Below, in pieces: positions 8,715 through 17,162 of a stretch of 64,000 nt of DNA. Position numbers and translations under genes: made by a program. Origin of the DNA: an uncultured Cohaesibacter sp. (lineage in GTDB: Bacteria > Pseudomonadota > Alphaproteobacteria > Rhizobiales > Cohaesibacteraceae). The notes beneath the pieces were generated by a model. The model was not told the origin of the DNA. It saw nothing but the letters and a program-made list of their open reading frames with translations, and did not search any database. The stretch covers positions 62,001 to 126,000 of the forward strand of contig NZ_OY782764.1 of the NCBI RefSeq assembly GCF_963678225.1, read 5' to 3'. Numbering within the stretch: position 1 is the first letter of the stretch; each line of letters starts with the position of its first letter.

Positions 8715-9647
8715 ATGGGAAAAAAAGTCTTCGTAGATCTGAGCCATCCGTTCTTTGGTGATATGCCCCTGTGGCCATATTTCTCCAAACCGGAAATTGC
8801 CCCCATGCACAGCATGGCAAAAGCTGGCGTTCTGACCCAGTCGATCAAATGCACCATGCACACCGGCACCCACTGCGATGCGCCGCGCCACGTCATGGAA
8901 CGCATGTTCGACGGCAGCCGCGCTCTTTACACCCACGAACTGCCGGTTGACGCCTATTGCGGCGATGCAGTTTGCCTTGACGTGCGCGTTGATCGCTGGA
9001 AGCTGATCATGCCAGAAGACCTCGAAGCCGCTGTTGAGCGCGCAGGCATGAAGCCGGAAGATCTAGAAGGCATGGTTGTTTGCCTCAACACCGGCATGCA
9101 TCGCAAATTCGACGATTCCAAAGATTATTATCACTATTCTCTGGGCACAGGCATCGACGCAGGCAAATGGTTCGTCAAGCACAAGGTCAAAGTGGTCGCT
9201 CTTGACCAGCAGGCCCTTGACCATCCACTGCACACCTCCATGGGCAACAACGGAACCTGCATGAACCTGCCGGGCTATTCCGGCCGCACCATCGTGGAAG
9301 AATTCATCGACGAGTTTGGCGAAGAAGCCTACGCAGAGTTCGACCGTGAAACCTACATCAAGGTGCATGGCAAGGAAAAATACGACGAGAAATTCGGTGA
9401 GCTGGAAGCAACCGGCAACTGCGGCACCTGGGAACCTTGCCACAAATATCTGCTGGGCAACGGCATCGTAGGTGTTGAAAACCTCGGCGGCGACCTCGAC
9501 AAGGTGAAGGGTAAGAAGTTCCGCTTCTTCGCTCTGCCGATCCGCTGGCATATGGGTGACGGCTCCATGGTGCGCTGCGTTGCTGAGATCGATGAAGATG
9601 AAGTCCTCGATGCAGAACCACGCGTCTATAAATATGGTGCCATGTAA
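8715..9647 (+). CDS. Cyclase-family metal-dependent hydrolase (kynurenine formamidase/isatin hydrolase superfamily)
   Basis: Start at ATG 8715, six bases after GGAG; in-frame ATGs at 8700 and 8703 lack a site. The 310 residues include the metal-binding signature HTGTHCDAPRHV near residue 48, with DLSHPFFGDMPLWP at the N-terminus, ALDQQALDHPLHTSMGNNGTCMN near residue 160 and a late LPIRWHMGDGSMVRCVAEID. The family hydrolyses amides or lactones of small acids (N-formylkynurenine, isatin and similar). This protein is longer than KynB (~210 residues) because of an insert between about residues 195 and 260, rich in Glu/Lys/Tyr. No tryptophan-pathway gene is nearby. It may feed the acid-degradation cluster that follows. 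Specific substrate unknown. Confidence 0.8.
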   Translation: MGKKVFVDLSHPFFGDMPLWPYFSKPEIAPMHSMAKAGVLTQSIKCTMHTGTHCDAPRHVMERMFDGSRALYTHELPVDAYCGDAVCLDVRVDRWKLIMPEDLEAAVERAGMKPEDLEGMVVCLNTGMHRKFDDSKDYYHYSLGTGIDAGKWFVKHKVKVVALDQQALDHPLHTSMGNNGTCMNLPGYSGRTIVEEFIDEFGEEAYAEFDRETYIKVHGKEKYDEKFGELEATGNCGTWEPCHKYLLGNGIVGVENLGGDLDKVKGKKFRFFALPIRWHMGDGSMVRCVAEIDEDEVLDAEPRVYKYGAM

Positions 9648-9692
9648 GGCATAGAAAGAATACAAGCACGATCTTGCATTCAGCAAAGCATT

Positions 9693-9718
9693 CTGATGAC
9701 CACGGGCGTGGTCATCAG
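9693..9718 (+). terminator. Perfect hairpin after cyclase gene
   Basis: The 12-base arms CTGATGACCACG and CGTGGTCATCAG are separated by only GG, forming a strong stem 45 bases after the cyclase stop, followed by TCTCTT. It is a likely terminator or 3'-end stabiliser. A second nested hairpin follows at 9724-9762, with outer arms TGATCAGG/CCTGATCA and inner GCCC/GGGC. Confidence 0.6.
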
Positions 9719-9909
9719 TCTCTTGATCAGGCCTTAGGCCGCCCAACGGGCTACCCTGATCATGAAACGCCAATGGGGCAGGCTCACTCTTCCCTTTTCA
9801 TGACCAGTCCCAAAGGCGCTGCCGTCCTCAACGTCCAGATCGTTGATGGATGACACATCACCCAATTCATGGTGATCACCTTTTCGGTCCAATACAGTAA
9901 ACGACTTTC

Positions 9910-9950
9910 ATGCAGCAATTCGCCTCCCTGCGATTGCTGCATTTCTTTTT
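9910..9950 (+). terminator. Rho-independent terminator, plus strand
   Basis: The arms ATGCAGCAATTCGC (9910-9923) and GCGATTGCTGCAT (9930-9942) pair with a single bulged T and are followed by TTTCTTTTT. It lies 260 bases after the cyclase stop. It therefore ends either a long 3' untranslated region or a separate small transcript starting after 9720. Confidence 0.65.
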
Positions 9951-9999
9951 AATGCCCCCCCAATCAATCAAGATCGGAGACGCCTTTTGGGGCATATGG

Positions 10000-11064
10000 T
10001 CAACTATTCTGGGGCATTTGAAGACCGAGCGTCTCGGCCCATTCGGCGAGTCCGGCAAGAATGCCTTCCGAGAGCGGAATCCCCTGTAAGAGGCGATCAG
10101 CCCTTAAGGCCAGAGCACGCTCGCCGGCAACTCTGGGTGCTGGGCCGTTGGCCGTTGCGGCCTTGCTGTGCCGAATAGCATCTCCCAGAAACCCGGCTTC
10201 CATGGCAAAGCTGTCGCCCCCGCCAAAGGCAGCCGGATCGATCACTTGGATGAAGACATTATTTTGCCAGCCTTGCGGATTGCGGTGGCGCCCGTTGCCA
10301 GTAAGGCCGTGCGTTAGCGCTTCCACTGCCATACCAAGCCCCGTACCCTTGTGCCCAGCATCAAAGCCGCCAAGCGGCATGATGGCACCAGGTGTTCTAG
10401 CGTAGCGAATGGCCGGGTCGCGGCTCGGATTTCCCTCCGCATCAATCAGCCAGTCATGTGCAAACTGGGCTTTCTCATTGTAAAGACGTTTGACCATGCC
10501 ATTGGTTGTCACCGAAGTGCTCATATCAAGCATCACCGCGCCCCCGCGGGCCGGATAGCCAATGGCGAAAGGATTGGTGGAGAGCACTGGTTGGCAAGAT
10601 CCAAACGGCGCAACACATTGCTCGGTAGGGTCAGATGCCATGACAAGCCCAATCAGACCGCGATCAGTGACTGGCTTGAGGTAGGAGACCAGACCTGCGG
10701 TGTGATGGCTATTCCTGATAGACAAGGTGAAGGTGCCGTAATATTCGGCTTTCTCCATGGCAACTCGCAGACCCTCGGTGATCAACCAAGGTCCAGGCAG
10801 CTTGCGTCCATCCCAGAGCGCTGCGACTGGCCGTTCATTCAGAATGTCCGGTGCTCCTTCAAGCGCCATCCCGCCTTCACGCGCCGATGCCAGATAGCCG
10901 GGCAAGAGAGCCAGACCGTGCGTATCATGCCCCAGCAAATCACCCTCGACCAGAACTGACGCCACGGTCTTGCTCATCGTTTCGCAAAGCCCCACGGCCT
11001 CCAGCGCTTCCCTGGCAAATGTGATAAGGGATTCAACCTCATACACACGTGTTATATCGAACAT
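10000..11064 (-). CDS. Ldh2-family NAD(P)H-dependent oxidoreductase (malate/L-lactate/sulfolactate dehydrogenase type)
   Basis: 354 residues, normal for the Ldh2 family, which is unrelated to classical LDH/MDH and reduces 2-keto acids or cyclic imines. Motifs seen: VLVEGDLLGHDTHGLALLPGYL near residue 38, IRNSHHTAGLVSYL near residue 116 with the catalytic His, STNPFAIGYPA near residue 162, LDMSTSVTTNGMV near residue 180, and GHKGTGLGMAVEALTHGLTG near residue 243 with the Lys/Gly-rich cofactor region. GGGAGGAGAAAC precedes ATG 11064. It stands alone on the minus strand, opposite to its neighbours. Substrates could be 2-hydroxy acids, sulfolactate or proline-like imines; the sequence does not settle which. 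Confidence 0.88.
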   Translation of the reverse strand: MFDITRVYEVESLITFAREALEAVGLCETMSKTVASVLVEGDLLGHDTHGLALLPGYLASAREGGMALEGAPDILNERPVAALWDGRKLPGPWLITEGLRVAMEKAEYYGTFTLSIRNSHHTAGLVSYLKPVTDRGLIGLVMASDPTEQCVAPFGSCQPVLSTNPFAIGYPARGGAVMLDMSTSVTTNGMVKRLYNEKAQFAHDWLIDAEGNPSRDPAIRYARTPGAIMPLGGFDAGHKGTGLGMAVEALTHGLTGNGRHRNPQGWQNNVFIQVIDPAAFGGGDSFAMEAGFLGDAIRHSKAATANGPAPRVAGERALALRADRLLQGIPLSEGILAGLAEWAETLGLQMPQNS

Positions 11065-11778
11065 GTTTCTCCTCCCATCCCCAGTCCTCTTTCATGGCAC
11101 CAGCCCCATTCCCCCCAATGGCCTAACCTGATGCCCTCTTCTAATCCCTGCGGCCCACAGCTCCCGTGCCAGCATGGAAATCCATGACTGGACTGAGCGG
11201 CGAACAAGTCTCTCTTCGGGCAGAAGGCAAACGGATAAACCGTGCATGATAGTCGGATCGCTCACGAATAACAAATGCACTAAACCGCCGAGCGGCAAAT
11301 CCGTTTCAGTTTTTCCTCCATCAAGCAGCCAATGCTGCCCGGCTGCATCACAGCACAGAGTGCTTATTGAAAGGGAAAAAAGAAAACAAATTCTGGACAA
11401 GAATCCACAAAATGGAACAATACTGGCAAAAAAGAAATCTATGCGCTTTCAAAGTTCTTTGCTTGGGCGTTTAATAGGGGACTGGAATGCCAGCAGGGCA
11501 ATAGCGGCCAATGCCTTTTGAAGAAGCATTCCGCGCTTGTGATCCAATAAGCACCGTGCGTCACCAATGCTGTGCCAGAAAGCCAAATCAGTCGGATACC
11601 CATTTCTCTCTTTCGCCACGACGCATAAGGGAGGCCCACCGCTATCGACAAATTGAAGCGACATCAGACACAGCAGATCGCACCTACCAAACAATAACGA
11701 ATGCGAGCCGCAGCCAGCGTTCTTAGCCGTAGCCAAGATCGCTCGAAAAACCAGAACGAACCATATTAGAAAGAAACT
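11065..11778. other. Noncoding or degenerate stretch upstream of Ldh2 gene
   Basis: About 700 bases without an intact gene. Reading frames on the minus strand hold a stretch that resembles the end of a LysR regulator (annotated separately). The rest shows no recognisable domain. Promoters for the Ldh2 gene (minus) and the HAD-fusion gene (plus) must lie here, but no convincing operators were identified. Confidence 0.35.
11158..11289 (-). pseudogene. Possible relic of a LysR-type regulator C-terminus
   Basis: Minus-strand translation gives a glycine-leucine start (GGLVHLLF), then HGLSVCLLPEERLVRR and SVQSWISMLAREL. This resembles the last ~40 residues of GcvA-like LysR proteins (short strand, LLPPERR, V-x-x-W-I-x-x-L). 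No start codon, helix-turn-helix or rest of the effector domain is present in the same frame upstream. A second out-of-frame segment near 11.45-11.65 kb (LLQKALAAIALLAF) might be another fragment. It sits where a regulator of the Ldh2 gene would be expected. The resemblance is weak and could be chance. Confidence 0.3.
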
Positions 11779-13050
11779 ATGATGCATCAGGACAGCACCG
11801 CAGATAAAGAAAGATCCTTTAGGCCCGCTCAGCTTCCTGAAAGGATCGACGCCGCCACCGCACTGCTGGCGCGGCAGCTAGCGCCCATCTTGCTATGTGA
11901 CAAGCTTGAGCCTTTCGAACCCGCAGTCGTCGGCATCTCTCACCTCAAACGAGGGGAGACCTCACCGAGTTTTAATCACATGAACCCGTTCACGCGGGCG
12001 CCCAACCGAACCTTCAGCATTTTGGAATATGCCATCTGGTGGAATGGCGACATCCAGCATTTGTATGAGCTGGACCATGTTTGGATCTATCTCAATGAGA
12101 ACAACACACCGATCCATATCACCGCCAGCGCCCATGGCGAGATGATCGACATAAGCCAGAGCAACTGGCAGGATCGCCAGATCCGGCTTTTCTGCGAGCC
12201 GGGCAAGCACGCACTGGCGCCTACTTCGGCAGAAATCATTGAAAAGCGGGACTGGCTGAATGATGCCTGCAACAATCCCGACAAGATCATCGGCTTCGAA
12301 ATACCGGCTGAATTCACCGACCATATGAGTTTTCTCTCCCCTTATGACGACTTTCTGGCGCATGACTATTTGCGCAAGAAATGCTTCACACCAAGCTACA
12401 GCTTCGAAAAGAGTTTCGACCTTTCAAAGGTTCCCTTTGTGAGCTGGGGGGAGCTGGAAATTCTCATTCCGCGCCTGCTGCGCGATCAAACTGAAGAATT
12501 GCGTAAAAACAAGAAGGGCATCAAAGCAGTTCTGCTTGATAGCGGCGACACGCTGATCGATGAAGGCACCCGGATCTATAGCGAAGATAGGGAAAATCTG
12601 GTCCTCTCGGCCAAGTCCATCGAAACCAGTAGCCAGTTGCTTGAGGGGCTCAAAGAGAGAGGCTATCTGATTGCTCTGGTCGCCGACGGGCTGGAACAGA
12701 GCTTTCACAATGTGCTCAAGAAAAACGGCTTTTGGGAGAAATTTGACGCGATTTCCATTTCCGAGAATTGCGGCATCACCAAGCCAAGCCCGCGCATTTT
12801 CATCGAAGCCCTGATGCAGTTGGGCCTAAGGCGCGAGGACACTGAGAATATCGTCATGTTGGGTGACAATCTGTCACGCGACATTCGCGGTGCCAATGCG
12901 CTGGGTATCAAGACTGTCTGGTTGGATTGGGCACCGCGTCATGACAAGACGCCCAGAGACGATCTGGAAAAACCAGATTACAGGATCACCCGCCCGATAG
13001 AACTGCTCGATATAATTGATCAACTAGAAGGCGAGGAAATTGTAGACTGA
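11779..13050 (+). CDS. HAD-superfamily protein with an unrecognised ~245-residue N-terminal domain
   Basis: 423 residues in two halves. Residues ~245-415 are a class IA HAD fold: motif I LLDSGDTLID (nucleophile Asp254), a cap-containing middle part, motif III ITKPSPRIF near residue 334 and motif IV MLGDNLSRDIRGANALGIKT near residue 358. The Asp normally found two residues after the nucleophile in phosphatases is Gly here (DSGDT), so phosphatase activity is uncertain. Residues ~1-240 match nothing I recognise. They contain ILEYAIWWNGDIQHLYELDH then VWIYL and ITASAHGEM, with conserved-looking Glu/His/Asp/Trp that could form a metal or carbohydrate site. There is no signal peptide. ATG 11779 or 11782 is preceded only by a weak AGAAAG. 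The gene stands alone before the IclR gene. Confidence 0.75.
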   Translation: MMHQDSTADKERSFRPAQLPERIDAATALLARQLAPILLCDKLEPFEPAVVGISHLKRGETSPSFNHMNPFTRAPNRTFSILEYAIWWNGDIQHLYELDHVWIYLNENNTPIHITASAHGEMIDISQSNWQDRQIRLFCEPGKHALAPTSAEIIEKRDWLNDACNNPDKIIGFEIPAEFTDHMSFLSPYDDFLAHDYLRKKCFTPSYSFEKSFDLSKVPFVSWGELEILIPRLLRDQTEELRKNKKGIKAVLLDSGDTLIDEGTRIYSEDRENLVLSAKSIETSSQLLEGLKERGYLIALVADGLEQSFHNVLKKNGFWEKFDAISISENCGITKPSPRIFIEALMQLGLRREDTENIVMLGDNLSRDIRGANALGIKTVWLDWAPRHDKTPRDDLEKPDYRITRPIELLDIIDQLEGEEIVD

Positions 13051-13316
13051 TATTGCATTCATCCTTTAGAATGTCTTTGGTGAAGAAGAGTCGTTTCCCG
13101 GAACCGATATCAACCTGAATTGTCTGATTTCGGGATGCGCAACATCCCTTCAGAAACGCCGAAAATATCCGTACATTTTCGTACCACATCTAAAATCTTA
13201 CCCAAATACCCCCAAAATTCCGTCAAATGATACAGCTTGTATCGTATTATGGGTTGCTATTTTCTGCATCTTAATATTCACTTATAATCGAACGCAACGA
13301 GTCTAACGGAAACGTC
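13051..13316. promoter_or_regulatory. Promoter region of IclR gene with GATAC palindrome
   Basis: AT-rich upstream region holding the inverted repeat GATACAGCTTGTATC (13229-13243; 6-bp arms, 3-base spacer), about 75 bases before the IclR start, a usual place for an autoregulatory operator. A second, looser repeat GTAC-N6-GTAC is at about 13171-13184. Related GATAC palindromes occur at 8378, 22892 and 23019. Confidence 0.4.
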
Positions 13317-14087
13317 ATGTCCACCAATGAAAAAGAAAAGAATTCACGTGGCGGAATTCAGGTCATCGCAAGAGCGGCAGACATCCTGCGCGCCCTTAAA
13401 ACAAGTCAGTCGGGCATGAGCCTCGGGCAGATTGCCCAGCGCGTCGACCTGCCCCGCTCTACGGTGCAGCGCATTGTCAACGCCTTGCAGCAAGAGAATT
13501 TCATTATCACGGATTCGCAAGGAGGCGGTTTACGCCTCGGACCGGAACTCAACGCTCTGGCAGAAGCGACCCGCTATAATATCGTGGAATATTGTCGCCT
13601 TCTGCTCACAGAGTTGACCCAGTCCACCGGCGAGACCTCCGACCTGTCGGTCTTCCGACGTGACGCGATGATCTTTCTTGATCAGGTGCCCGGCACCCAT
13701 CGTTTGCGTACAGTGTCAGCGGTTGGCGAAGCCTTTCCGCTCTCCAGCACAGCCAATGGCCGTGCCTGCCTGAGCCTGATGGAAGAATACAAGGCCCAGC
13801 AACTGGTTCAGAGTGAATGGGAACGGTGGGGCGTCAAAGGCGACATGGATGCCGTACTGGCCGACCTTCGCAAGATCAGAGCCGTAGGCATGGCATTTGA
13901 CGAAGACCACCATACACCGGGCATCTCGGCGATCGGCTTTGCCTTTAGAGACTGGTTCGGCGATCTGCACGCCATTTCCGTTCCGGTACCCTCGAGCCGC
14001 TATGCGGACAAGAAAACAGAGATAGAAGAGGCGCTTAAGAAGACAGCCGCCCATGTCAAAAAGCGCATGACACGCCGTAGCAGCTAA
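13317..14087 (+). CDS. IclR-family transcriptional regulator
   Basis: 256 residues. The N-terminal winged helix (ADILRALKTSQSGMSLGQIA, then QRVDLPRSTVQRIVNALQQ) is followed by an effector domain of ~170 residues (ETSDLSVFRRDAMIFLDQVP; FPLSSTANGRACLSLM; ISAIGFAFRDWFGDLHAISVPVP). IclR proteins in this position usually control aromatic or short-chain acid degradation and respond to a small carboxylate. The gene is adjacent to thiolase and lies amid the ketone-body genes, so it is the best candidate regulator of that set. A strong terminator follows at 14124. The start is preceded only by a weak site (ACGGAAAC). Confidence 0.9.
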   Translation: MSTNEKEKNSRGGIQVIARAADILRALKTSQSGMSLGQIAQRVDLPRSTVQRIVNALQQENFIITDSQGGGLRLGPELNALAEATRYNIVEYCRLLLTELTQSTGETSDLSVFRRDAMIFLDQVPGTHRLRTVSAVGEAFPLSSTANGRACLSLMEEYKAQQLVQSEWERWGVKGDMDAVLADLRKIRAVGMAFDEDHHTPGISAIGFAFRDWFGDLHAISVPVPSSRYADKKTEIEEALKKTAAHVKKRMTRRSS

Positions 14088-14123
14088 CCTACAGCGCATT
14101 TTTTCAAAACCTGAACTGACCTG

Positions 14124-14150
14124 AAAGCCCTCCCTCGCGAGGGCTTTTTA
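14124..14150 (+). terminator. Rho-independent terminator after IclR gene
   Basis: The hairpin arms AAGCCCTC and GAGGGCTT, followed by a T-run (CTTTTTA), lie 37 bases after the IclR stop. Confidence 0.85.
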
Positions 14151-14408
14151 ATGCCTAAGTCTATGCCAACGAACGCATAATACCAAAAGGCCTAATATCA
14201 GAATTCCTAATACAAAGATTTTTGAAGTCCCACTACACTCCCCGCTCAACGTGCAAACACGTATGTAAGAAGACAATTTGGCCGTGGAATTGAGCCAATT
14301 CACATTGACCGCATGGCGGTTCTAATGTACCGTTATTTGGTGCAAATATCAAACGCTGCGACAGTTCCTGTGACGCCGCAGTCGTAATAAGTCGGAGGAG
14401 CTTCCATC
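14151..14408 (+). promoter_or_regulatory. Thiolase promoter region with ACGGTACA core motif
   Basis: TGTACCGTTAT (14326-14336) is the reverse complement of ATAACGGTACA. It matches the core of the 18-base motif found before the cupin operon (22846-22863) and the CoA-transferase operon (24623-24640). It lies ~73 bases before the thiolase ATG. Otherwise the region is AT-rich and noncoding. Shared control by the neighbouring IclR protein is inferred. Confidence 0.4.
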
Positions 14409-15584
14409 ATGACCAATGTCGTAATTGCGTCTGCAGCGCGTACCGCTGTGGGCAGTTTTCTAGGATCTTTTGCCAAGGTTCCAGCCCATGAGCTGGGCGC
14501 AGCTGTATTGCAAGCCGTTGTCGAGCGCGCTGGCGTTGATCCCTCAGAAGTGTCTGAAACCATTCTGGGTCAGGTGCTCAATGCAGGCCAGGGGCAGAAC
14601 CCTGCCCGGCAGGCCCATATCAATGCTGGCTTCCCGATTGAAAGCGCCGCTTGGGGCATCAACCAGGTTTGTGGATCAGGTTTGCGCGCCGTAGCCCTTG
14701 CTGCACAGCATGTGATGCTCGGCGACGCCAAGATTGTCGTTGCTGGCGGTCAGGAGAGCATGTCTCAGGCTCCTCATGTTGCCTATATCCGTCAGGGCCA
14801 GAAAATGGGCGATCTGAAAATGATCGACACCATGATCAAGGACGGCCTGTGGGAGGCATTCAACGGCTATCACATGGGGCAGACCGCCGAGAATGTGGCT
14901 GATCAGTGGGAAATTACCCGCGAGATGCAGGATGCAATGGCGCTGCGCTCGCAGAATAACGCGGAAGCCGCTCAGAAAGCCGGTCGCTTTGATGACGAGA
15001 TCGTTCCCTTCACAGTCAAGGACCGCAAAAGCGACATCATTGTAGACAAGGATGAATTCATTCGTCCCGGCACCACCATCGAAAACCTGCAGAAATTGCG
15101 CCCAGCCTTTATCAAGGAAGGCACCGTTACCGCAGGCAACGCGTCAGGCATCAATGATGGTGCGGCCGTCACCCTTTGCATGACCGCAGAAGACGCCGAA
15201 AAGCGCGGCATCGAACCACTGGCACGCATTGTTTCCTACGCAACGGCTGGCCTTGATCCGAAAATCATGGGCATGGGGCCGGTCTACGCTTCTCGTCTGG
15301 CTCTGGAAAAAGCGGGCTGGAAGGCAGAAGACCTTGATCTGGTGGAAGCCAATGAAGCCTTCGCAGCGCAGGCTTGCGCCGTTAACAAAGAAATGGGCTG
15401 GGATCCGGAGATCGTCAATGTCAATGGCGGAGCGATTGCCATCGGCCACCCGATCGGCGCATCCGGTTGCCGTATCCTCAACACCCTGCTGTTTGAAATG
15501 AAACGCCGCAACGCCAAGAAGGGTCTTGCAACCCTTTGCATCGGCGGCGGCATGGGCGTTGCCCTTTGCGTGGAACGTCCATAA
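14409..15584 (+). CDS. Acetyl-CoA C-acetyltransferase (thiolase)
   Basis: 391 residues, the standard length for biosynthetic/degradative acetoacetyl-CoA thiolases. All catalytic motifs are present: [12 protein letters not shown] with the nucleophilic Cys near residue 90, [10 protein letters not shown] near residue 315, [17 protein letters not shown] with the active His near residue 349, and [12 protein letters not shown] with the second Cys near residue 379. It splits acetoacetyl-CoA to two acetyl-CoA, or runs in reverse. With the BKACE and 3-oxoacid CoA-transferase in this locus, cleavage of acetoacetyl-CoA is the likely direction. A GGAGGAG site lies just before the ATG at 14409, and a strong terminator follows, so it is a single-gene unit. 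Confidence 0.95.
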   Translation: MTNVVIASAARTAVGSFLGSFAKVPAHELGAAVLQAVVERAGVDPSEVSETILGQVLNAGQGQNPARQAHINAGFPIESAAWGINQVCGSGLRAVALAAQHVMLGDAKIVVAGGQESMSQAPHVAYIRQGQKMGDLKMIDTMIKDGLWEAFNGYHMGQTAENVADQWEITREMQDAMALRSQNNAEAAQKAGRFDDEIVPFTVKDRKSDIIVDKDEFIRPGTTIENLQKLRPAFIKEGTVTAGNASGINDGAAVTLCMTAEDAEKRGIEPLARIVSYATAGLDPKIMGMGPVYASRLALEKAGWKAEDLDLVEANEAFAAQACAVNKEMGWDPEIVNVNGGAIAIGHPIGASGCRILNTLLFEMKRRNAKKGLATLCIGGGMGVALCVERP

Positions 15585-15627
15585 GCTGATATTCCTGCAG
15601 GGTCGCTTCTTTTAAGGTATAAATAGC

Positions 15628-15667
15628 AAAAGGCGGATTTGAATTCACGTTCAAATCCGCCTTTTTT
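15628..15667 (+). terminator. Rho-independent terminator after thiolase
   Basis: Long hairpin with arms AAAAGGCGGATTTGAA (15628-15643) and TTCAAATCCGCCTTTT, starting at 15650 and followed by further T residues. It lies 44 bases after the thiolase stop. Confidence 0.9.
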
Positions 15668-15742
15668 CAAATATCAGGACACCTTTGCCTTTCTATCATA
15701 GACCTGAAGACAAAATCATTTCAGCCCCAGACGGAGCCGCCG

Positions 15743-17140
15743 ATGTCCGATCGTTTCATATCCGAGAATAAGACCTACGACGAAATTGAAATAGGCGACA
15801 GCGCCAGCCTGACCCGCCTTGCCCGGGAACAGGATTTCCTGATTTTTGCCAATGTCTCCGGCAATCTGAACCATTATCATCTCGCCGCTTACGCCCAGGA
15901 GCAGGAAGGATTGCCAGAAACCTTCGCCCCCGGTCTCTGGATCGGCTCCCTGATTTCTGCTGTGATGGGCAACCAGATCCCCGGCCCCGGCTCGGTCTAT
16001 AAAAAGCAGACGCTGGATTTCCATGAAATCTGCTACGCCGGAGACGAACTTCTTGTCGAGGTCAAGGTCATCGCGAAACTGCCCGATAATGTCATCCGCT
16101 TTGAAAACAGGGTAACGCGAACCGCAGACAACAGACTTTTGGTCTCCGGTGAAGCCGACCTCTATGCGCCGAAAACGAAAATGCGCTTCAATGCCCTGCC
16201 CGCACCGGAACTGATCCTCGATCACCACCCCCATTTCGAAGCCATCATAGAACGGGCACAGGCGCTTGATCCGGTGGTAACGGCAGTGGTTGCCCCCGAA
16301 GAAGAGCGCTCCCTTGGAGGCGCCCTGCTTGCCCGCAAAAAGGGCATCATCGAACCGATCCTGTTTGGCAGCAAGGAGCGCATTCATGCTGTGGCCAAAG
16401 AGCTGGACCAATCTCTTGAGGGCATAGAAATTATCGACGAGATAGACCATGCCCGCGCCGCCAGCAAAGCTGTCGATTCTATCGCCGATGGCACCGCCGG
16501 TGCCCTTATGAAGGGACATCTGCATACCGACGACTTGTTGCGAGCCGCCTTGCGCAAAGAACGGGGCCTCAGAGCCGGCCGCCGCTTCACCCATGTCTTT
16601 GTGCTGGATGTCCCCGGCCTTTCCCACCCTTTGCTGGTTACAGACGCCGCCATCAACATCCAGCCAGACTTGAAAACCAAGGCCGATATTGTCCGCAACG
16701 CCATAGAGGTAGCCATTTCCATCGGCATCGAAGTACCCAAAGCTGGCGTACTCTCCGCCGTTGAAACGGTCAATCCGGATATACCCTCCTCGATGGATGC
16801 GGCCCTTCTTTCCAAGATGGCGGAAAGAGGCCAGATCACCGGTGGCATCGTTGATGGACCGCTGGCTATGGACAATGCCATCGATCTGGCTGCCGCGCGC
16901 ACCAAGGGCATCACCTCCGAGGTTGCAGGACAAGCCGATATTCTCGTCGTTCCCAATCTTGATGCAGGCAATATGCTCGCCAAGCAGCTAGCCTATATTT
17001 CCCATGCGGAGCCAGCAGGGCTCGTTCTGGGTGCCAAGGTGCCCATCGTACTCAATTCCCGCTCCGATGGCGATCTGGCCCGCCTGGCATCCTGTGCCAT
17101 CGCATCCCTGCACCACGCCCGCATCGGTAAAATTTCATAA
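15743..17140 (+). CDS. MaoC-type hydratase domain fused to phosphate acetyl/butyryltransferase
   Basis: 465 residues with two domains. Residues ~10-150 are a MaoC/hotdog (R)-specific enoyl-CoA hydratase-like domain, with FANVSGNLNHYHL in the place of the usual D-x-N-x-x-H hydratase motif (Asp appears replaced), then GLWIGSLISAVMG. Residues ~165-465 are a Pta/Ptb phosphotransacylase (GGALLARKKGIIEPILFG; GIVDGPLAMDNAID; GQADILVVPNLDAGNMLAKQ). Such fusions occur in alphaproteobacteria, where they usually precede an acetate kinase gene; none follows here. It would interconvert acyl-CoA and acyl-phosphate, possibly using the acyl-CoA released by the BKACE. The start is supported by a GGAG site 10 bases upstream. 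Confidence 0.88.
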   Translation: MSDRFISENKTYDEIEIGDSASLTRLAREQDFLIFANVSGNLNHYHLAAYAQEQEGLPETFAPGLWIGSLISAVMGNQIPGPGSVYKKQTLDFHEICYAGDELLVEVKVIAKLPDNVIRFENRVTRTADNRLLVSGEADLYAPKTKMRFNALPAPELILDHHPHFEAIIERAQALDPVVTAVVAPEEERSLGGALLARKKGIIEPILFGSKERIHAVAKELDQSLEGIEIIDEIDHARAASKAVDSIADGTAGALMKGHLHTDDLLRAALRKERGLRAGRRFTHVFVLDVPGLSHPLLVTDAAINIQPDLKTKADIVRNAIEVAISIGIEVPKAGVLSAVETVNPDIPSSMDAALLSKMAERGQITGGIVDGPLAMDNAIDLAAARTKGITSEVAGQADILVVPNLDAGNMLAKQLAYISHAEPAGLVLGAKVPIVLNSRSDGDLARLASCAIASLHHARIGKIS

Positions 17141-17162
17141 ACGACCGCCCCCACCAGAGACA

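Noticed and set aside
15716..16933. 405-residue open frame on the minus strand
   Set aside because: Fully antisense to the MaoC-Pta gene, which has clear domains and a ribosome site; the frame shows no domain.
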